In this document: piece by piece, positions 8,869-17,190 of the stretch
Layout: every line of letters starts with the position of its first letter
Position numbering within the stretch: position 1 is the first letter of the stretch
Translations under genes and position numbers: made by a program
Notes under the pieces: model-generated
Database searches by the model: none
Seen by the model: the letters and a program-made list of their open reading frames with translations, nothing else
Told to the model about the DNA's origin: nothing
DNA from: Bacillota bacterium
Lineage (GTDB): Bacteria; Bacillota; Clostridia; Oscillospirales; Oscillospiraceae
Assembly: GCA_021768085.1 (NCBI GenBank)
Contig: JAETOJ010000012.1
Span: forward strand, 1-64,000
DNA length: 64,000 nucleotides
Reading direction: 5' to 3'

Positions 8869-9455
8869 CTGTGAAAATCAAGAACAAAAACAAAACCCTC
8901 ATCCTACTCAATGAGGGTGAAATCAATTTCCTGCGCACGCCGGGCCTCACGGAGATTGTGGTGCCGTTTGTTTTCCCCATGCTGACCGGCAGGTCCCCGG
9001 ACTACTACCTGGGGACCTTGGAACGGCTCAAGACCTCCAAGGAGCCCACCCAATTCATCCTTGTGCGGTGCTCCCCGGATGGGCGGACCCTCTACGACAC
9101 CAACATGAGGGTGAGCGTGGAGGACTACAACATCGTGGAGGACGCCACCAAGGGCCTGGACGTGGCCGTGGATGTCAACCTCAAGCAATGGAGGCCCTAC
9201 GGGACCAAGACCGCCACTGTGGAACAGCCTGCCGAAAGCGGCCAGGCGGCCACGGTGACGGTGGAAAAAGAGCGGGACGCCAGCACGGCTCCCACCGCCA
9301 AGACCTACACGGTCAAGGCCGGTGACAGCCTGTGGGCCATCGCCGCCAAGTATTACGGCAAGGGGGCCGAATACTCAAAGATTGCCAGCGCAAACACGGA
9401 CAAAATCAGCAATCCCAATTTAATCTATCCGGGGCAGGTGCTCACCATCCCATGA
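8847..9455 (+). CDS. xkdP: LysM baseplate hub protein (XkdP-like)
   Basis: 202 aa from ATG 8847 (a GTG at 8841 is also possible; neither has a strong ribosome-binding site). The N-terminal part (LLNEGEINFLRTPGLTEIVVPFVFP) is typical of XkdP, and the C-terminal LysM domain is clear (YTVKAGDSLWAIAAKYYG ... NPNLIYPGQVLTIP). XkdP-type proteins connect tube and baseplate, and the LysM may bind peptidoglycan. ATGA overlap with the next gene. Confidence 0.88.
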   Translation: MPTPAKLTVKIKNKNKTLILLNEGEINFLRTPGLTEIVVPFVFPMLTGRSPDYYLGTLERLKTSKEPTQFILVRCSPDGRTLYDTNMRVSVEDYNIVEDATKGLDVAVDVNLKQWRPYGTKTATVEQPAESGQAATVTVEKERDASTAPTAKTYTVKAGDSLWAIAAKYYGKGAEYSKIASANTDKISNPNLIYPGQVLTIP

Positions 9456-10417
9456 CCTATGAGCTGATTATCCAGCACAATGGGACAGTGATGTTTCCCG
9501 CCGTGGTGGAGGACGTGACCATAGAGTGGGAGCGCCAGGGACAGCCCGGAAAACTATCCTTTGAGGTAGTAAAGACGGACGGCCTGAGCTTTCAAGAGGG
9601 GGACCCCTGCCGTTTTTCCGTGGACGGCTCCCCCATTTTCTATGGCTTTGTCTTTGAGAAATCCCGCAAGGGCAGCAACCCCAAGGTCATCAAGGTCACC
9701 GCCTATGACCAGCTCTATTACCTCAAGAATAAGGACACATACGTCTACACCGATAAAACCGCCACGGAGGTCATCCAGATGGTGGCGGATGACTTCCAGC
9801 TCAACCTTGGAAGTTTGGAGGGCACCGGCCACAAGATTGCAAGCCGGGTGGAGGACAACCAAACCCTCTTTGACATCATCCAAAACGCCTTGGACGAAAC
9901 CCTCAAGGCCACCGGCAAGATGTATGTGCTTTTCGATGACGCCGGAAAGCTGACCCTCAAGGCGCTGGGGAGTATGAAACTGGGCATGGTCATTGACGAT
10001 GAAACCGCCGGTGATTATGATTATAAAAGCTCCATTGCCTCCCAGACCTATGACAAAATCAAGCTGTCCTATGAGAACAAGGACACCGGCAAGCGGGAAA
10101 TCTACATTGCCCAGGACGGCTCACACATCAACCAGTGGGGCGTCCTGCAATACTATGAAAAAATCGACAGCACCGCCAACGCAAAGGCGATGGCGGACGC
10201 CCTGCTGGACCTCTACAACACCAAGACCCGGACGCTCAAGCTCCAGGACGTTTTGGGGGACGTGCGGGTCCGGGCGGGCACGCTGCTGGTGGTGACCCTG
10301 GGCCTGGGGGACATCAACCTCTCCAACTACCTCATGGTGGAACAGGTCAAGCACACTTTCAAGGAGAGCGTGCACCTTATGGACTTGAAAATGAGGGGTG
10401 GTACATTTGTCGCTTGA
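9452..10417 (+). CDS. xkdQ: Baseplate hub protein (XkdQ-like)
   Basis: 321 aa from the ATG in the ATGA overlap with the LysM gene; the longer track ORF is an artefact. It begins MTYELIIQHNGTVMFPAVVEDV and carries the gpD/late-control-like hub fold (RQGQPGKLSFEVVKTDGLSFQ region, QTLFDIIQNALDETL, RVRAGTLLVV). It forms the central hub below the tube. Length fits XkdQ (about 325 aa). Confidence 0.87.
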   Translation: MTYELIIQHNGTVMFPAVVEDVTIEWERQGQPGKLSFEVVKTDGLSFQEGDPCRFSVDGSPIFYGFVFEKSRKGSNPKVIKVTAYDQLYYLKNKDTYVYTDKTATEVIQMVADDFQLNLGSLEGTGHKIASRVEDNQTLFDIIQNALDETLKATGKMYVLFDDAGKLTLKALGSMKLGMVIDDETAGDYDYKSSIASQTYDKIKLSYENKDTGKREIYIAQDGSHINQWGVLQYYEKIDSTANAKAMADALLDLYNTKTRTLKLQDVLGDVRVRAGTLLVVTLGLGDINLSNYLMVEQVKHTFKESVHLMDLKMRGGTFVA

Positions 10418-10829
10418 CATCAATGAGCTGGTCAAGGCGGTCAAGCAGGCCGCCGTGGAGGCCGTGCGGGCGGAGGCTCCTGTGGCCGTGTGCTATGGCA
10501 CCGTGACCTCCGCCTCCCCGCTCAAAATCCAGGTGGACCAAAAAAAGACCCTGACCGACCCCCAACTCATCCTCACCGACAACGTGCGGGACTTCAATGT
10601 GGAGATGTCCACCATTGAGGGCACGGGCAAAAGCCTGGGGCCGCACTACACGGAGGACGAAAGCGGCGGCTCCGGCTATCCGGCCTTTGCGGCCCACAAG
10701 CACCGATACCAGGGCCGGAAAAAGTGGCGAGTGCACAACGCCCTCAAGGTAGGGGAAAAGGTCATCCTGCTGCGCTGTGACGGCGGGCAAAAATACATTG
10801 TTTTGGACAGATGGGAGGCGAGAGAATAA
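10407..10829 (+). CDS. xkdR: DUF2577 baseplate protein (XkdR-like)
   Basis: 140 aa. A TTG start at 10407 is favoured because AGGGGTGG lies 5 nt upstream; a GTG at 10398 is the alternative. The DUF2577 pattern is visible: N-terminal helix (DINELVKAVKQAAVEAVRAE), then SPLKIQVDQKKTL and a C-terminal VGEKVILLRCDGGQKYIVLD. XkdR-type proteins are small baseplate/spike components. TAATG overlap with the next gene. Confidence 0.82.
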   Translation: MSLDINELVKAVKQAAVEAVRAEAPVAVCYGTVTSASPLKIQVDQKKTLTDPQLILTDNVRDFNVEMSTIEGTGKSLGPHYTEDESGGSGYPAFAAHKHRYQGRKKWRVHNALKVGEKVILLRCDGGQKYIVLDRWEARE

Positions 10830-11239
10830 TGGCAACTTTACCCACCACGGGGGATGACCTGGACCTCATCACCTTTGTCATGGGCGAACAGCCCGGATAT
10901 ACCCACAAGCTGGACATTGACCGGCAGCGGGTGAGCGGCATGACGGACAAGCGGGATGCGCTTTATCAGGCCATCTATCTCATTTTGAATACGGAGCGCT
11001 ACGCCTACCCTATCTATTCCCGCAATTACGGCTCCGAATTTTCGGACCTCATAGGCAAGCCCAAGGACTATGCCATGAGCGAGATGAAACGCCGCATCAC
11101 GGAGGCGCTGGAGCAGGATGACCGCATCACCGGCGTGGGCAACTGGAGCTTTGAAACGGGCAGAAAAACGGTCCTGGCCAACTTCACCGTCTACACCATC
11201 TATGGTGAGATAGACTTTTCAAAGGAGGTTGAGGTGTAG
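10829..11239 (+). CDS. xkdS: DUF2634 baseplate wedge protein (XkdS-like)
   Basis: 136 aa from the ATG of the TAATG overlap. The DUF2634/gp25-like family is recognised from the YPIYSRNYGSEFSDLIGKP region and the C-terminal FTVYTIYGEIDF. It contributes to the wedge around the hub, and is followed directly by the gene for the J-type wedge protein. Confidence 0.83.
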   Translation: MATLPTTGDDLDLITFVMGEQPGYTHKLDIDRQRVSGMTDKRDALYQAIYLILNTERYAYPIYSRNYGSEFSDLIGKPKDYAMSEMKRRITEALEQDDRITGVGNWSFETGRKTVLANFTVYTIYGEIDFSKEVEV

Positions 11240-12457
11240 ATGTTTGAATACAACACCTATGAGGTGCTGGTCAAAAGCGCTCTTTCCCGTGTGTCCAATG
11301 ACATTGACAAACGGGAGGGCTCCATGGTGTTCAACGGCGTGGCTCCCTCCATGGCGGAGCTGGCCCAGCTCTTTATAGGGCTTGACTTCGTTTTTAAGGC
11401 CACCTACCTGCTGACCGCCCCCAGGGAATACCTCATCAAGCGGGCCTCTGACCGCAACATGGCCCCCAAGCCCGCCAGCCCCGCCGTGTTCCGGGCGGAG
11501 TGTAACATTGAGGTGCCGCTGGGCACCCGTTTCTCCTGCGAGGACATCAACTTTGTGGTGACCGCCCGCATGGAGGAGGCTGACACAGAGGACGCCGTGA
11601 GCCATGAGGTGACCTGCGAAAAGGCCGGAGCCCTGGGCAACGGCTACACCGGGCATCTCATCCCCGTGGAGTATGTGAACGGGCTGACCCGTGCGGAGCT
11701 GGTGGAGCTGCTGGTGCCCGGTGAGGACGATGAGGAAACAGAGGCTTTCCGCCAAAGGGTGCTGGACAGCTTTCAATCCCAGGCCTTTGGCGGCAACCAG
11801 GCGGACTACAAGGAAAAGGTGCTTGCCATGCCCGGCGTGGCCGCCCTCAAGGTCCACCCCGTCTGGAATGAGGGGCTGAGGCCCAGCACCCTCATCCCCG
11901 GCGATGAGGTCACAGCCTGGCTGGAGGCCTCTGTGGGGGCCCTGGAGCCCGCTGTGGCGGCCTGGCTGACCGCCGTATATACAGCGGCCAAGGACAAGCT
12001 GCTGACCGTTGGAGGCACCGTCAAGCTGGTCCTGCTGGCCGCCAACAACACCGTCCCCACCGACACCCTCATTGATGAGGTGCAGACGGCGGTGGACCCC
12101 ACGGAAAACGCCGGGGAGGGCCTGGGGCTTGCCCCCATCGGCCATGTGGTCCATGTGACCGGCGTGACCCCGGAGCCCGTCAACGTCACCCTCAACCTGA
12201 CCTTTGCCCCCGGCTGGAGCTGGGAGGCGGTGCAGAGCTATGTGACGGGCGCTCTGGACGCCTATTTTTCGGAGCTGACCGGGCAATGGTCCAGCTCCGA
12301 TTTTTTGACCGTGCGCATTTCCCAGATTGAGAGCCGTATTTTGTCCGCCTGCCCCACGATGGTCACGGACATTGGCGGCACGAAAATCAACGGGAAAGAG
12401 GAAAACCTGGTGCTGGGCCCGGACAGCATCCCGGTGAGGGGGGCTGTGAGTGGATAG
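11240..12457 (+). CDS. xkdT: Baseplate J-like protein (XkdT-like)
   Basis: 405 aa. It matches Baseplate_J/XkdT proteins: REGSMVFNGVAPSMAELAQ near the N-terminus, RRASDRN-type motif here IKRASDRNMAPKPASPAVF, GTRFSCEDINFVVT, AGALGNGYTGHLIPV and RQRVLDSFQSQAFGGN. It builds the baseplate wedges that trigger sheath contraction. Full length and intact. It overlaps the next gene by 8 nt. Confidence 0.93.
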   Translation: MFEYNTYEVLVKSALSRVSNDIDKREGSMVFNGVAPSMAELAQLFIGLDFVFKATYLLTAPREYLIKRASDRNMAPKPASPAVFRAECNIEVPLGTRFSCEDINFVVTARMEEADTEDAVSHEVTCEKAGALGNGYTGHLIPVEYVNGLTRAELVELLVPGEDDEETEAFRQRVLDSFQSQAFGGNQADYKEKVLAMPGVAALKVHPVWNEGLRPSTLIPGDEVTAWLEASVGALEPAVAAWLTAVYTAAKDKLLTVGGTVKLVLLAANNTVPTDTLIDEVQTAVDPTENAGEGLGLAPIGHVVHVTGVTPEPVNVTLNLTFAPGWSWEAVQSYVTGALDAYFSELTGQWSSSDFLTVRISQIESRILSACPTMVTDIGGTKINGKEENLVLGPDSIPVRGAVSG

Positions 12458-12862
12458 AAAGCTCATCAACTACCTGCCCCCGGTGCTGCGGGATGTTACG
12501 GAATTTAAGGCCATCAACGATGCCAACGAGCCGGAAATCTCCCTTGCATGGGACGGCCTTGACCGGGTGATGGCCAATCAATTCCTGGATGACGCCGATG
12601 AGCGGGGGGTGTCCGTGTGGGAGCAGGAGCTAAAAATCCACCCCAAGGACACGGACACGCTTCTAATATGTGGATGCTCATGGTGTCCTTTGTGCAATCG
12701 GATGGCATCGTGCAGATGGGGGCCATGACGGAGCGGTCCGTCTACATGGACGTGTGGCCCATGCTGGTCAATGAGCTGGAAAGCGCTGGCGGTGTCAGCA
12801 TGGCCGGGCCGCTGGAGTATCACGCCACCGTTGAAATCTACCCATACAAGGAGGAGCAATAA
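12450..12862 (+). pseudogene. xkdU: DUF2313 baseplate protein (XkdU/YmfQ-like), internally deleted and frameshifted
   Basis: The first frame encodes a normal XkdU N-terminus (RKLINYLPPVLRDVTEFK ... SVWEQELKIHPKDTDTL, about 71 residues), then turns to nonsense at about 12660 and stops at 12728. A second frame starting there gives NMWMLMVSFVQSDG ... GPLEYHATVEIYPYKEEQ and stops at 12862, resembling the C-terminus. The central helical part of about 70 residues is absent. An intact 195-aa relative is present at 57694-58281. Either a deletion in this prophage or an assembly collapse. Confidence 0.75.
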
Positions 12863-12864
12863 AA

Positions 12865-13602
12865 ATGCCTGATATTGAGAAACGATACGGCACGAAAATC
12901 ACCGCCGTGGGGGCCGCCCGCATCACTGCCTGCGTTCTGGCGGGCACCAAGCTGAAAATCACCCAGGCCGCCGCCGGTGACGGTGGTGGGGGCTACTATG
13001 TGCCCACGGTGGACCAAACGGAGCTGGTGGCAGAGCTGTGGCGGGGCCCCATCGTGTCTGCCGTGCAAAATCCCGCCGTGCCCAATATGCTGGATGTCAA
13101 AATCGTCATTGATGACAGCGTGGGCAATTTTGTCTGCCGTGAGATGGGGCTTTTCAGTGAGGACGGTGAGCTCATCGCCATTTGCAACACCCCGGACACG
13201 GAAAAGGTGGCCATCTCCACCGGCGTGGACGGGCGGCTCACCATGGTCATGCACATTGTTGTGGCGGACGCCTCCGTGCTGGAGTTTACCATCATCCCCG
13301 CCCTGGACGTGGTGAGCCGGGAGGACCTGGAGCGGGCTATTTCTGAGCACAACACGGACCCCGCCGCCCATGAGGACATCCGGCAGGCCATCACGGACGC
13401 CGTGGAAACCCATGACAACGCTGCCGATGTGCACCCGGAACTCCAGAACACGGTGGGAGGCATTGACGCCCGCCTGGCTGTCCTGGAGCTGAAATACGGC
13501 ACCAACATCACCGGCAACTCTTTCACCGTGACCTTTGCCGCCCTCACCGGGCTGGTGGTGACTGGCGTGTGGAATGAAACCTACCAGCGGGTGGAGTTTT
13601 AG
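12865..13602 (+). CDS. Tail-collar fibre / XkdV-like fibre protein
   Basis: 245 aa. The start is typical of phage tail-collar fibre proteins that attach the fibre to the baseplate (YGTKITAVGAARITACVLAG, then LKITQAAAGDGGGGYYVPT, CREMGLFSEDGELIAI). The C-terminal part has a helical segment (HNTDPAAHEDIRQAITDAV) and ends in a small beta domain. It sits between the wedge genes and the DGR cassette, so it may be the adaptor on which the diversified protein is mounted (inference). Confidence 0.8.
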   Translation: MPDIEKRYGTKITAVGAARITACVLAGTKLKITQAAAGDGGGGYYVPTVDQTELVAELWRGPIVSAVQNPAVPNMLDVKIVIDDSVGNFVCREMGLFSEDGELIAICNTPDTEKVAISTGVDGRLTMVMHIVVADASVLEFTIIPALDVVSREDLERAISEHNTDPAAHEDIRQAITDAVETHDNAADVHPELQNTVGGIDARLAVLELKYGTNITGNSFTVTFAALTGLVVTGVWNETYQRVEF

Positions 13603-13604
13603 CC

Positions 13605-14156
13605 ATGCCCAATTATGACATCATCCCTCTGGCCCTTGACCTGCTGGAGTACACCATCCAGCGGGTCAAGGCCAAGGAGGCCGAATACCGGCAGGTCAAG
13701 GGCTACGTCATGGAAAACTGCCAGCTTGTGGAGCGGGTGCTTTACGAAAAGGTCAAGGATGACGGCAAGCCCCATTTCCCCAAATCCCAGACGTTCCACC
13801 TGTGCGCCCGGCTGGAGGACTGTGCCGCTGACATCCTGGAAAAGTGCATCTCCGCCGATGGCCGTTTCTTTGAAACGGAGTATGAGGAGCGGCTGCGGGA
13901 CCTGGACGTTGTGGTGGTCAAGTGTGACACCATGCTCCAGTATATCAACCTCAGCTTTAAGAAAGGGTACATTTCCGGGGACCAATGCCACTACTGGGCG
14001 GAGATGGTCCGCCCGGTCAAGCAAAAGGCCTTTAACTGGCGGAGGAATGACGGCACCCGTGCCGCCGCACTTCGGGAGGCCAAGGCGGCCCAGGAGCTTG
14101 CCCAGATGGCGCAAATGGCCCAGCAGATTGCGGAGGCCATGCAGCGGAGCCCCTAA
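13605..14156 (+). CDS. avd: DGR accessory protein Avd-like (four-helix bundle)
   Basis: 183 aa. The central part matches Avd/S23-type four-helix bundles: FPKSQTFHLCARLEDC, ADILEKCISADGRFF, LDVVVVKCDTMLQYINLSF, KKGYISGDQCHYWAEM and a C-terminal VRPVKQKAFNWRR. Avd binds the DGR reverse transcriptase and template RNA and is required for mutagenic homing. It is longer than classic Avd (about 125 aa), with an extra N-terminal 40 residues and an Ala/Gln-rich tail (AKAAQELAQMAQMAQQIAEA). It lies 2 bp after the fibre gene and 55 bp before the template repeat. Assignment rests on the motif pattern and context. Confidence 0.75.
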   Translation: MPNYDIIPLALDLLEYTIQRVKAKEAEYRQVKGYVMENCQLVERVLYEKVKDDGKPHFPKSQTFHLCARLEDCAADILEKCISADGRFFETEYEERLRDLDVVVVKCDTMLQYINLSFKKGYISGDQCHYWAEMVRPVKQKAFNWRRNDGTRAAALREAKAAQELAQMAQMAQQIAEAMQRSP

Positions 14157-14211
14157 AGCGGATATACCAGCCAAAGGCTGTTATATTTGGGTGTGACCTA
14201 TATTTTGCGTT

Positions 14212-14311
14212 TTCCCCGAACACGAACAACACCAACAACGCCTGGAACTTGAACTCCGATGGCAACCTCAACAACAACAACTGCTCCAACACCAACGGGT
14301 CCCGCCCCGCT
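14212..14311 (+). repeat. DGR template repeat (TR)
   Basis: 100 bp aligning gap-free to 16029-16128. Read in the register of the target gene it has 14 AAC codons, the usual TR bias that maximises substitution at mutable adenines. It ends in a G+C-rich identical stretch (GGGTCCCGCCCCGCT), the expected initiation-of-homing end. It lies in a 377-bp non-coding stretch (14157-14533) that otherwise holds no gene; the template RNA would come from here. No CDS is called across it. Confidence 0.95.
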
Positions 14312-14533
14312 CTGATGGTCAAGGCCGGACTGAGTAGGCCCAAAGCCGAAAACAGCGCCATCCATCACATCAAAGGAGGTCACATCCAGCCTTGAGTTTT
14401 TCAAGGCAAACACATTGCGCCGATGCCGCCCGCCCGGCATTGAACGGGAGGGGGCTGCTGGTCCTGTCACCCGGCACCTAAACGGCGCATGATGAGAGGA
14501 TGGCCAGCCGTACAAAGACAGGAGGCCACCCGC

Positions 14534-15559
14534 TTGAGATTTTCCGATATTTGCACCTTTGCGGTGCTCTACGCCGCATATCTTGCCGCCCGGAGGGGCA
14601 AGCGCTCCAGAGCTGCCACGGCCCACTACGAGGCCCACCTGCTGGAGCGCATCATCAACCTGGTCTATATCCTCCGCACGAAAATATATAGGCCGGGCCG
14701 TTTCCGTGTGTTCTACGTTTTCGAGCCCAAGAAAAGGCTGGTGCAGGCCCCGGCGTTTGTGGACAAAGTGGTCCAGCACGCCATAGTGGACAATCTGCTC
14801 TATGACCGCATCACGCACAGCTTTATCCTGGATAACTACGCATCCCAAAAGGGCAAGGGCCTCCACTTCGGCCTGGACCGCCTCAAGGGCTTTTTCACGG
14901 AATACTGGAACAAATACCGCACGGCGGAGGGCTGGGTCCTCAAGTGTGATGTGCGCAAATTCTTTGCAAGTATAGACCATGACAGGCTCAAGGAAAAGCT
15001 GCAAAAGCTGGACCTTGAGCCTGTTGTTTATGACCTGCTCTGTACTTACATCGACTGCTCAGACGGCTTGCCCCTGGGCTATCAGACCAGCCAGCTCTTT
15101 GCCCTGCTATTCCTGGACGATTTTGACCACTTCGTCAAAGAACGGCTCCACATCCGCTGGTATGGCCGGTATATGGATGACTTTTTCCTCATCCACCCGG
15201 ACAAGGAATATTTGCAATTTTGCCTCCGGGAAATCAAGGCCTACATGGCCAGCCTGGGGCTGGAGCTCAATGAGAAAACCCAGATTTTCCCCTTGCGCAA
15301 CGGGATTGACTTTTTGGGCTTTCACACCTACCTCACGGACAGCGGCAAGGTCATCCGCAAGCTGCGGCACAGCAGCGTCAAGCGGATGCGGTCCAAGCTC
15401 CGCCGGTGGGAGCGGGACTACCCCACGGGGCAGGTCACCCGTGAGGAAATCCTGCAATCTTGGCAGGCGTGGGATGCCCACGCCGCTCACGGCAACACCT
15501 GGCTCCTGCGCCAGCAAGTGCGGGACCGTGTGCAAAACATTCTAAAGGAGGTCATCTAA
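14534..15559 (+). CDS. DGR-type reverse transcriptase
   Basis: 341 aa with a TTG start at 14534, chosen for the AGGAGG eight nt upstream; an ATG at 14489 lacks one. RT motifs in order: VLKCDVRKFFASIDH (motif A), GLPLGYQTSQLFALLFLDD (LGxxxSQ, the DGR-specific form of motif B), RYMDDFFLI (YMDD catalytic aspartates), LNEKTQIFPLRNGIDFLGF and a short C-terminal thumb. There is no maturase, endonuclease or retron msr. It copies the TR transcript into cDNA with errors at adenines, which replaces the variable repeat. Its stop overlaps the target start (TAATG), so the two are coupled. Confidence 0.96.
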   Translation: MRFSDICTFAVLYAAYLAARRGKRSRAATAHYEAHLLERIINLVYILRTKIYRPGRFRVFYVFEPKKRLVQAPAFVDKVVQHAIVDNLLYDRITHSFILDNYASQKGKGLHFGLDRLKGFFTEYWNKYRTAEGWVLKCDVRKFFASIDHDRLKEKLQKLDLEPVVYDLLCTYIDCSDGLPLGYQTSQLFALLFLDDFDHFVKERLHIRWYGRYMDDFFLIHPDKEYLQFCLREIKAYMASLGLELNEKTQIFPLRNGIDFLGFHTYLTDSGKVIRKLRHSSVKRMRSKLRRWERDYPTGQVTREEILQSWQAWDAHAAHGNTWLLRQQVRDRVQNILKEVI

Positions 15560-17085
15560 TGGCAACTGTCACCCTTGGCAGCAAGGCAGAGGGCTCCATC
15601 ATCAAGCTCAAGGAAAACGGCGTGCTGGTGGAGTTTTACATTGCCAAGCAGAACTATGAAAGCGGGCTGAACGGAGCCGGGCGGGTGCTGGTGGTCCGCA
15701 AGGACTGTTATGACCAGCGCCAGTGGCACAGCTCCAACATCAACGCCTACGCCAGCAGCGCCATTGACACCTGGCTCAACGGCACCTACAAGAACCTGCT
15801 GGACGCCAACATCCGCACGGCGATGGGCACCACCAAAATCTACTACACTCCCGGCAACGGGAACAACAGCAAGACCACCTTGCAGCGGTCCGTGTTCCTG
15901 CTGTCCGCCACGGAGCTGGGCCAGTCCCACACCTACATGAACGCTGAGGGCACGGCGCTGTCCAGCACGGTCCTCAATCTGCTGAAAATCGCAAAGCTGA
16001 ATGGCTCCGCATATCCTCAGTGGACCCGTTCCCCGCGCACGGGCAGCACCGACGGCGCCTGGTACTTGTACTCCGATGGCGGCCTCGGCAACCACTACTG
16101 CTCCAGCACCGACGGGTCCCGCCCCGCTTTCACTCTCCCCTCCTCCCTCTATGTCAGCGATGACGGCTCTGTGTCCGTCAACACCGCCCCCGGCACCCCC
16201 TCCAGTATCAGCTATCCCACCAGCATCAACGGCGGCACGGACATCACCGTGAGCTGGGGAGCGTCCACGGACGCTGAGGGCAACCTTGCGGGCTATGTCG
16301 TGGAGCGGAGCACCAACGGCGGCACCACCTGGGCCCAGGTCTACCAGGGCAGCGCCCGGAGCACCACCAACAACGTGGCCTTTGGCACCGCCTCCGTCAT
16401 GTTCCGGGTCAAGGTCTATGACACAGAGGGCCTTAACTCCGGCTGGAAAACCGGCAGCAATGTCACGGTGGTCAACAACCGGGCCCCCTCCGCCCCCGGC
16501 TCCATCACGGTGCCCGCCGCCGTCCGGGGCGGGGCCACCCTGCCCATCTCCTGGACCCGTGCCACGGACAGCGATGACAACCTCAGCGGCTATGAGCTGG
16601 AGCGGAGCGTCAACGGCGGCGCATGGTCCCAGGTCTACAAGGGCTCCGCCCTGACCTTTACGGACACCATCACCGCCGGGTGGAATACGGTGGCCTACCG
16701 TGTCCGGGCCTATGACACGCTGAACGCCACCAGCGCCTATGTCACCAGCGACACCCGCACGGTGGACAATAACGCCTATCCCGTCATCACCAGTGACACG
16801 GCCTCCGGCACGGACCTGGGCACCAAAAATGAGGGCTTTGCCCTGACCTACAAGGTGACCGATGCGGACGGGGACACCGTGACGGTCAAGGAGTATCTGG
16901 ACAACGTGCTCCAGCGGTCCTATACGGCCACCCTGGGCCAGTCCAACACGTTCCAGGCCGTCACCGCCGCCAACTATCAGAAAATCCTCAACGGGGCCCA
17001 CACCCTCAAGGTGGTGGCCAATGACGGCAAGGCGGACAGCGGACGCCACGGCGGACATCAAGAGCGGAGCCAACCATGTCTTTGA
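15559..17085 (+). CDS. DGR target protein: variable lectin-like domain plus FN3-like repeats
   Basis: 508 aa in frame (about 544 if the 3' frameshift is corrected). N-terminal 200 residues resemble DUF6273-type C-type-lectin-fold domains (AIDTWLNGTYKNLLDANIR, VFLLSATELG, then SRPAFTLPSSLYVSDDG). The variable repeat covers residues about 157-190, so it is internal. Two fibronectin-III-like repeats follow (SWGASTDAEGNLAGYVVERS and SWTRATDSDDNLSGYELERS) and a third Ig-like segment. At about 17035-17042 one extra base ends the frame; skipping it continues ATADIKSGANHVFENK ... to a stop at 17192-17194 overlapping the next ATG. Likely a tail-tip receptor-binding protein whose ligand-contacting residues are diversified. 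Confidence 0.9.
   Translation: MATVTLGSKAEGSIIKLKENGVLVEFYIAKQNYESGLNGAGRVLVVRKDCYDQRQWHSSNINAYASSAIDTWLNGTYKNLLDANIRTAMGTTKIYYTPGNGNNSKTTLQRSVFLLSATELGQSHTYMNAEGTALSSTVLNLLKIAKLNGSAYPQWTRSPRTGSTDGAWYLYSDGGLGNHYCSSTDGSRPAFTLPSSLYVSDDGSVSVNTAPGTPSSISYPTSINGGTDITVSWGASTDAEGNLAGYVVERSTNGGTTWAQVYQGSARSTTNNVAFGTASVMFRVKVYDTEGLNSGWKTGSNVTVVNNRAPSAPGSITVPAAVRGGATLPISWTRATDSDDNLSGYELERSVNGGAWSQVYKGSALTFTDTITAGWNTVAYRVRAYDTLNATSAYVTSDTRTVDNNAYPVITSDTASGTDLGTKNEGFALTYKVTDADGDTVTVKEYLDNVLQRSYTATLGQSNTFQAVTAANYQKILNGAHTLKVVANDGKADSGRHGGHQERSQPCL
16029..16128 (+). repeat. DGR variable repeat (VR)
   Basis: 100 bp, ungapped alignment to the template 1817 bp upstream. I count 18 mismatches, all at positions that are A in the template (to G, T or C), none at C, G or T. 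13 of the 14 template AAC codons are changed (to Gly, Ser, Asp, Tyr, His or Arg). Homology begins at TTCCCCG and ends at CCCGCCCCGCT, beyond which the two copies diverge completely. Confidence 0.96.
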
Positions 17086-17190
17086 GAACAAGACCGCCGC
17101 AAATGGCTTTGCGTTCAACTTCAAGCTGGACGTGAGCCGGGGGGGCAGTGACACCGGCGGCTATATTTCCAGCATCGGAGGTGCCTTTGA

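Noticed and set aside
14489-15559. Reverse transcriptase as retron or group II intron
   Set aside because: Motif B is LGxxxSQ rather than the intron-type QGxxxSP, no maturase/endonuclease domain or msr-msd is seen, and a matching TR/VR pair is present.
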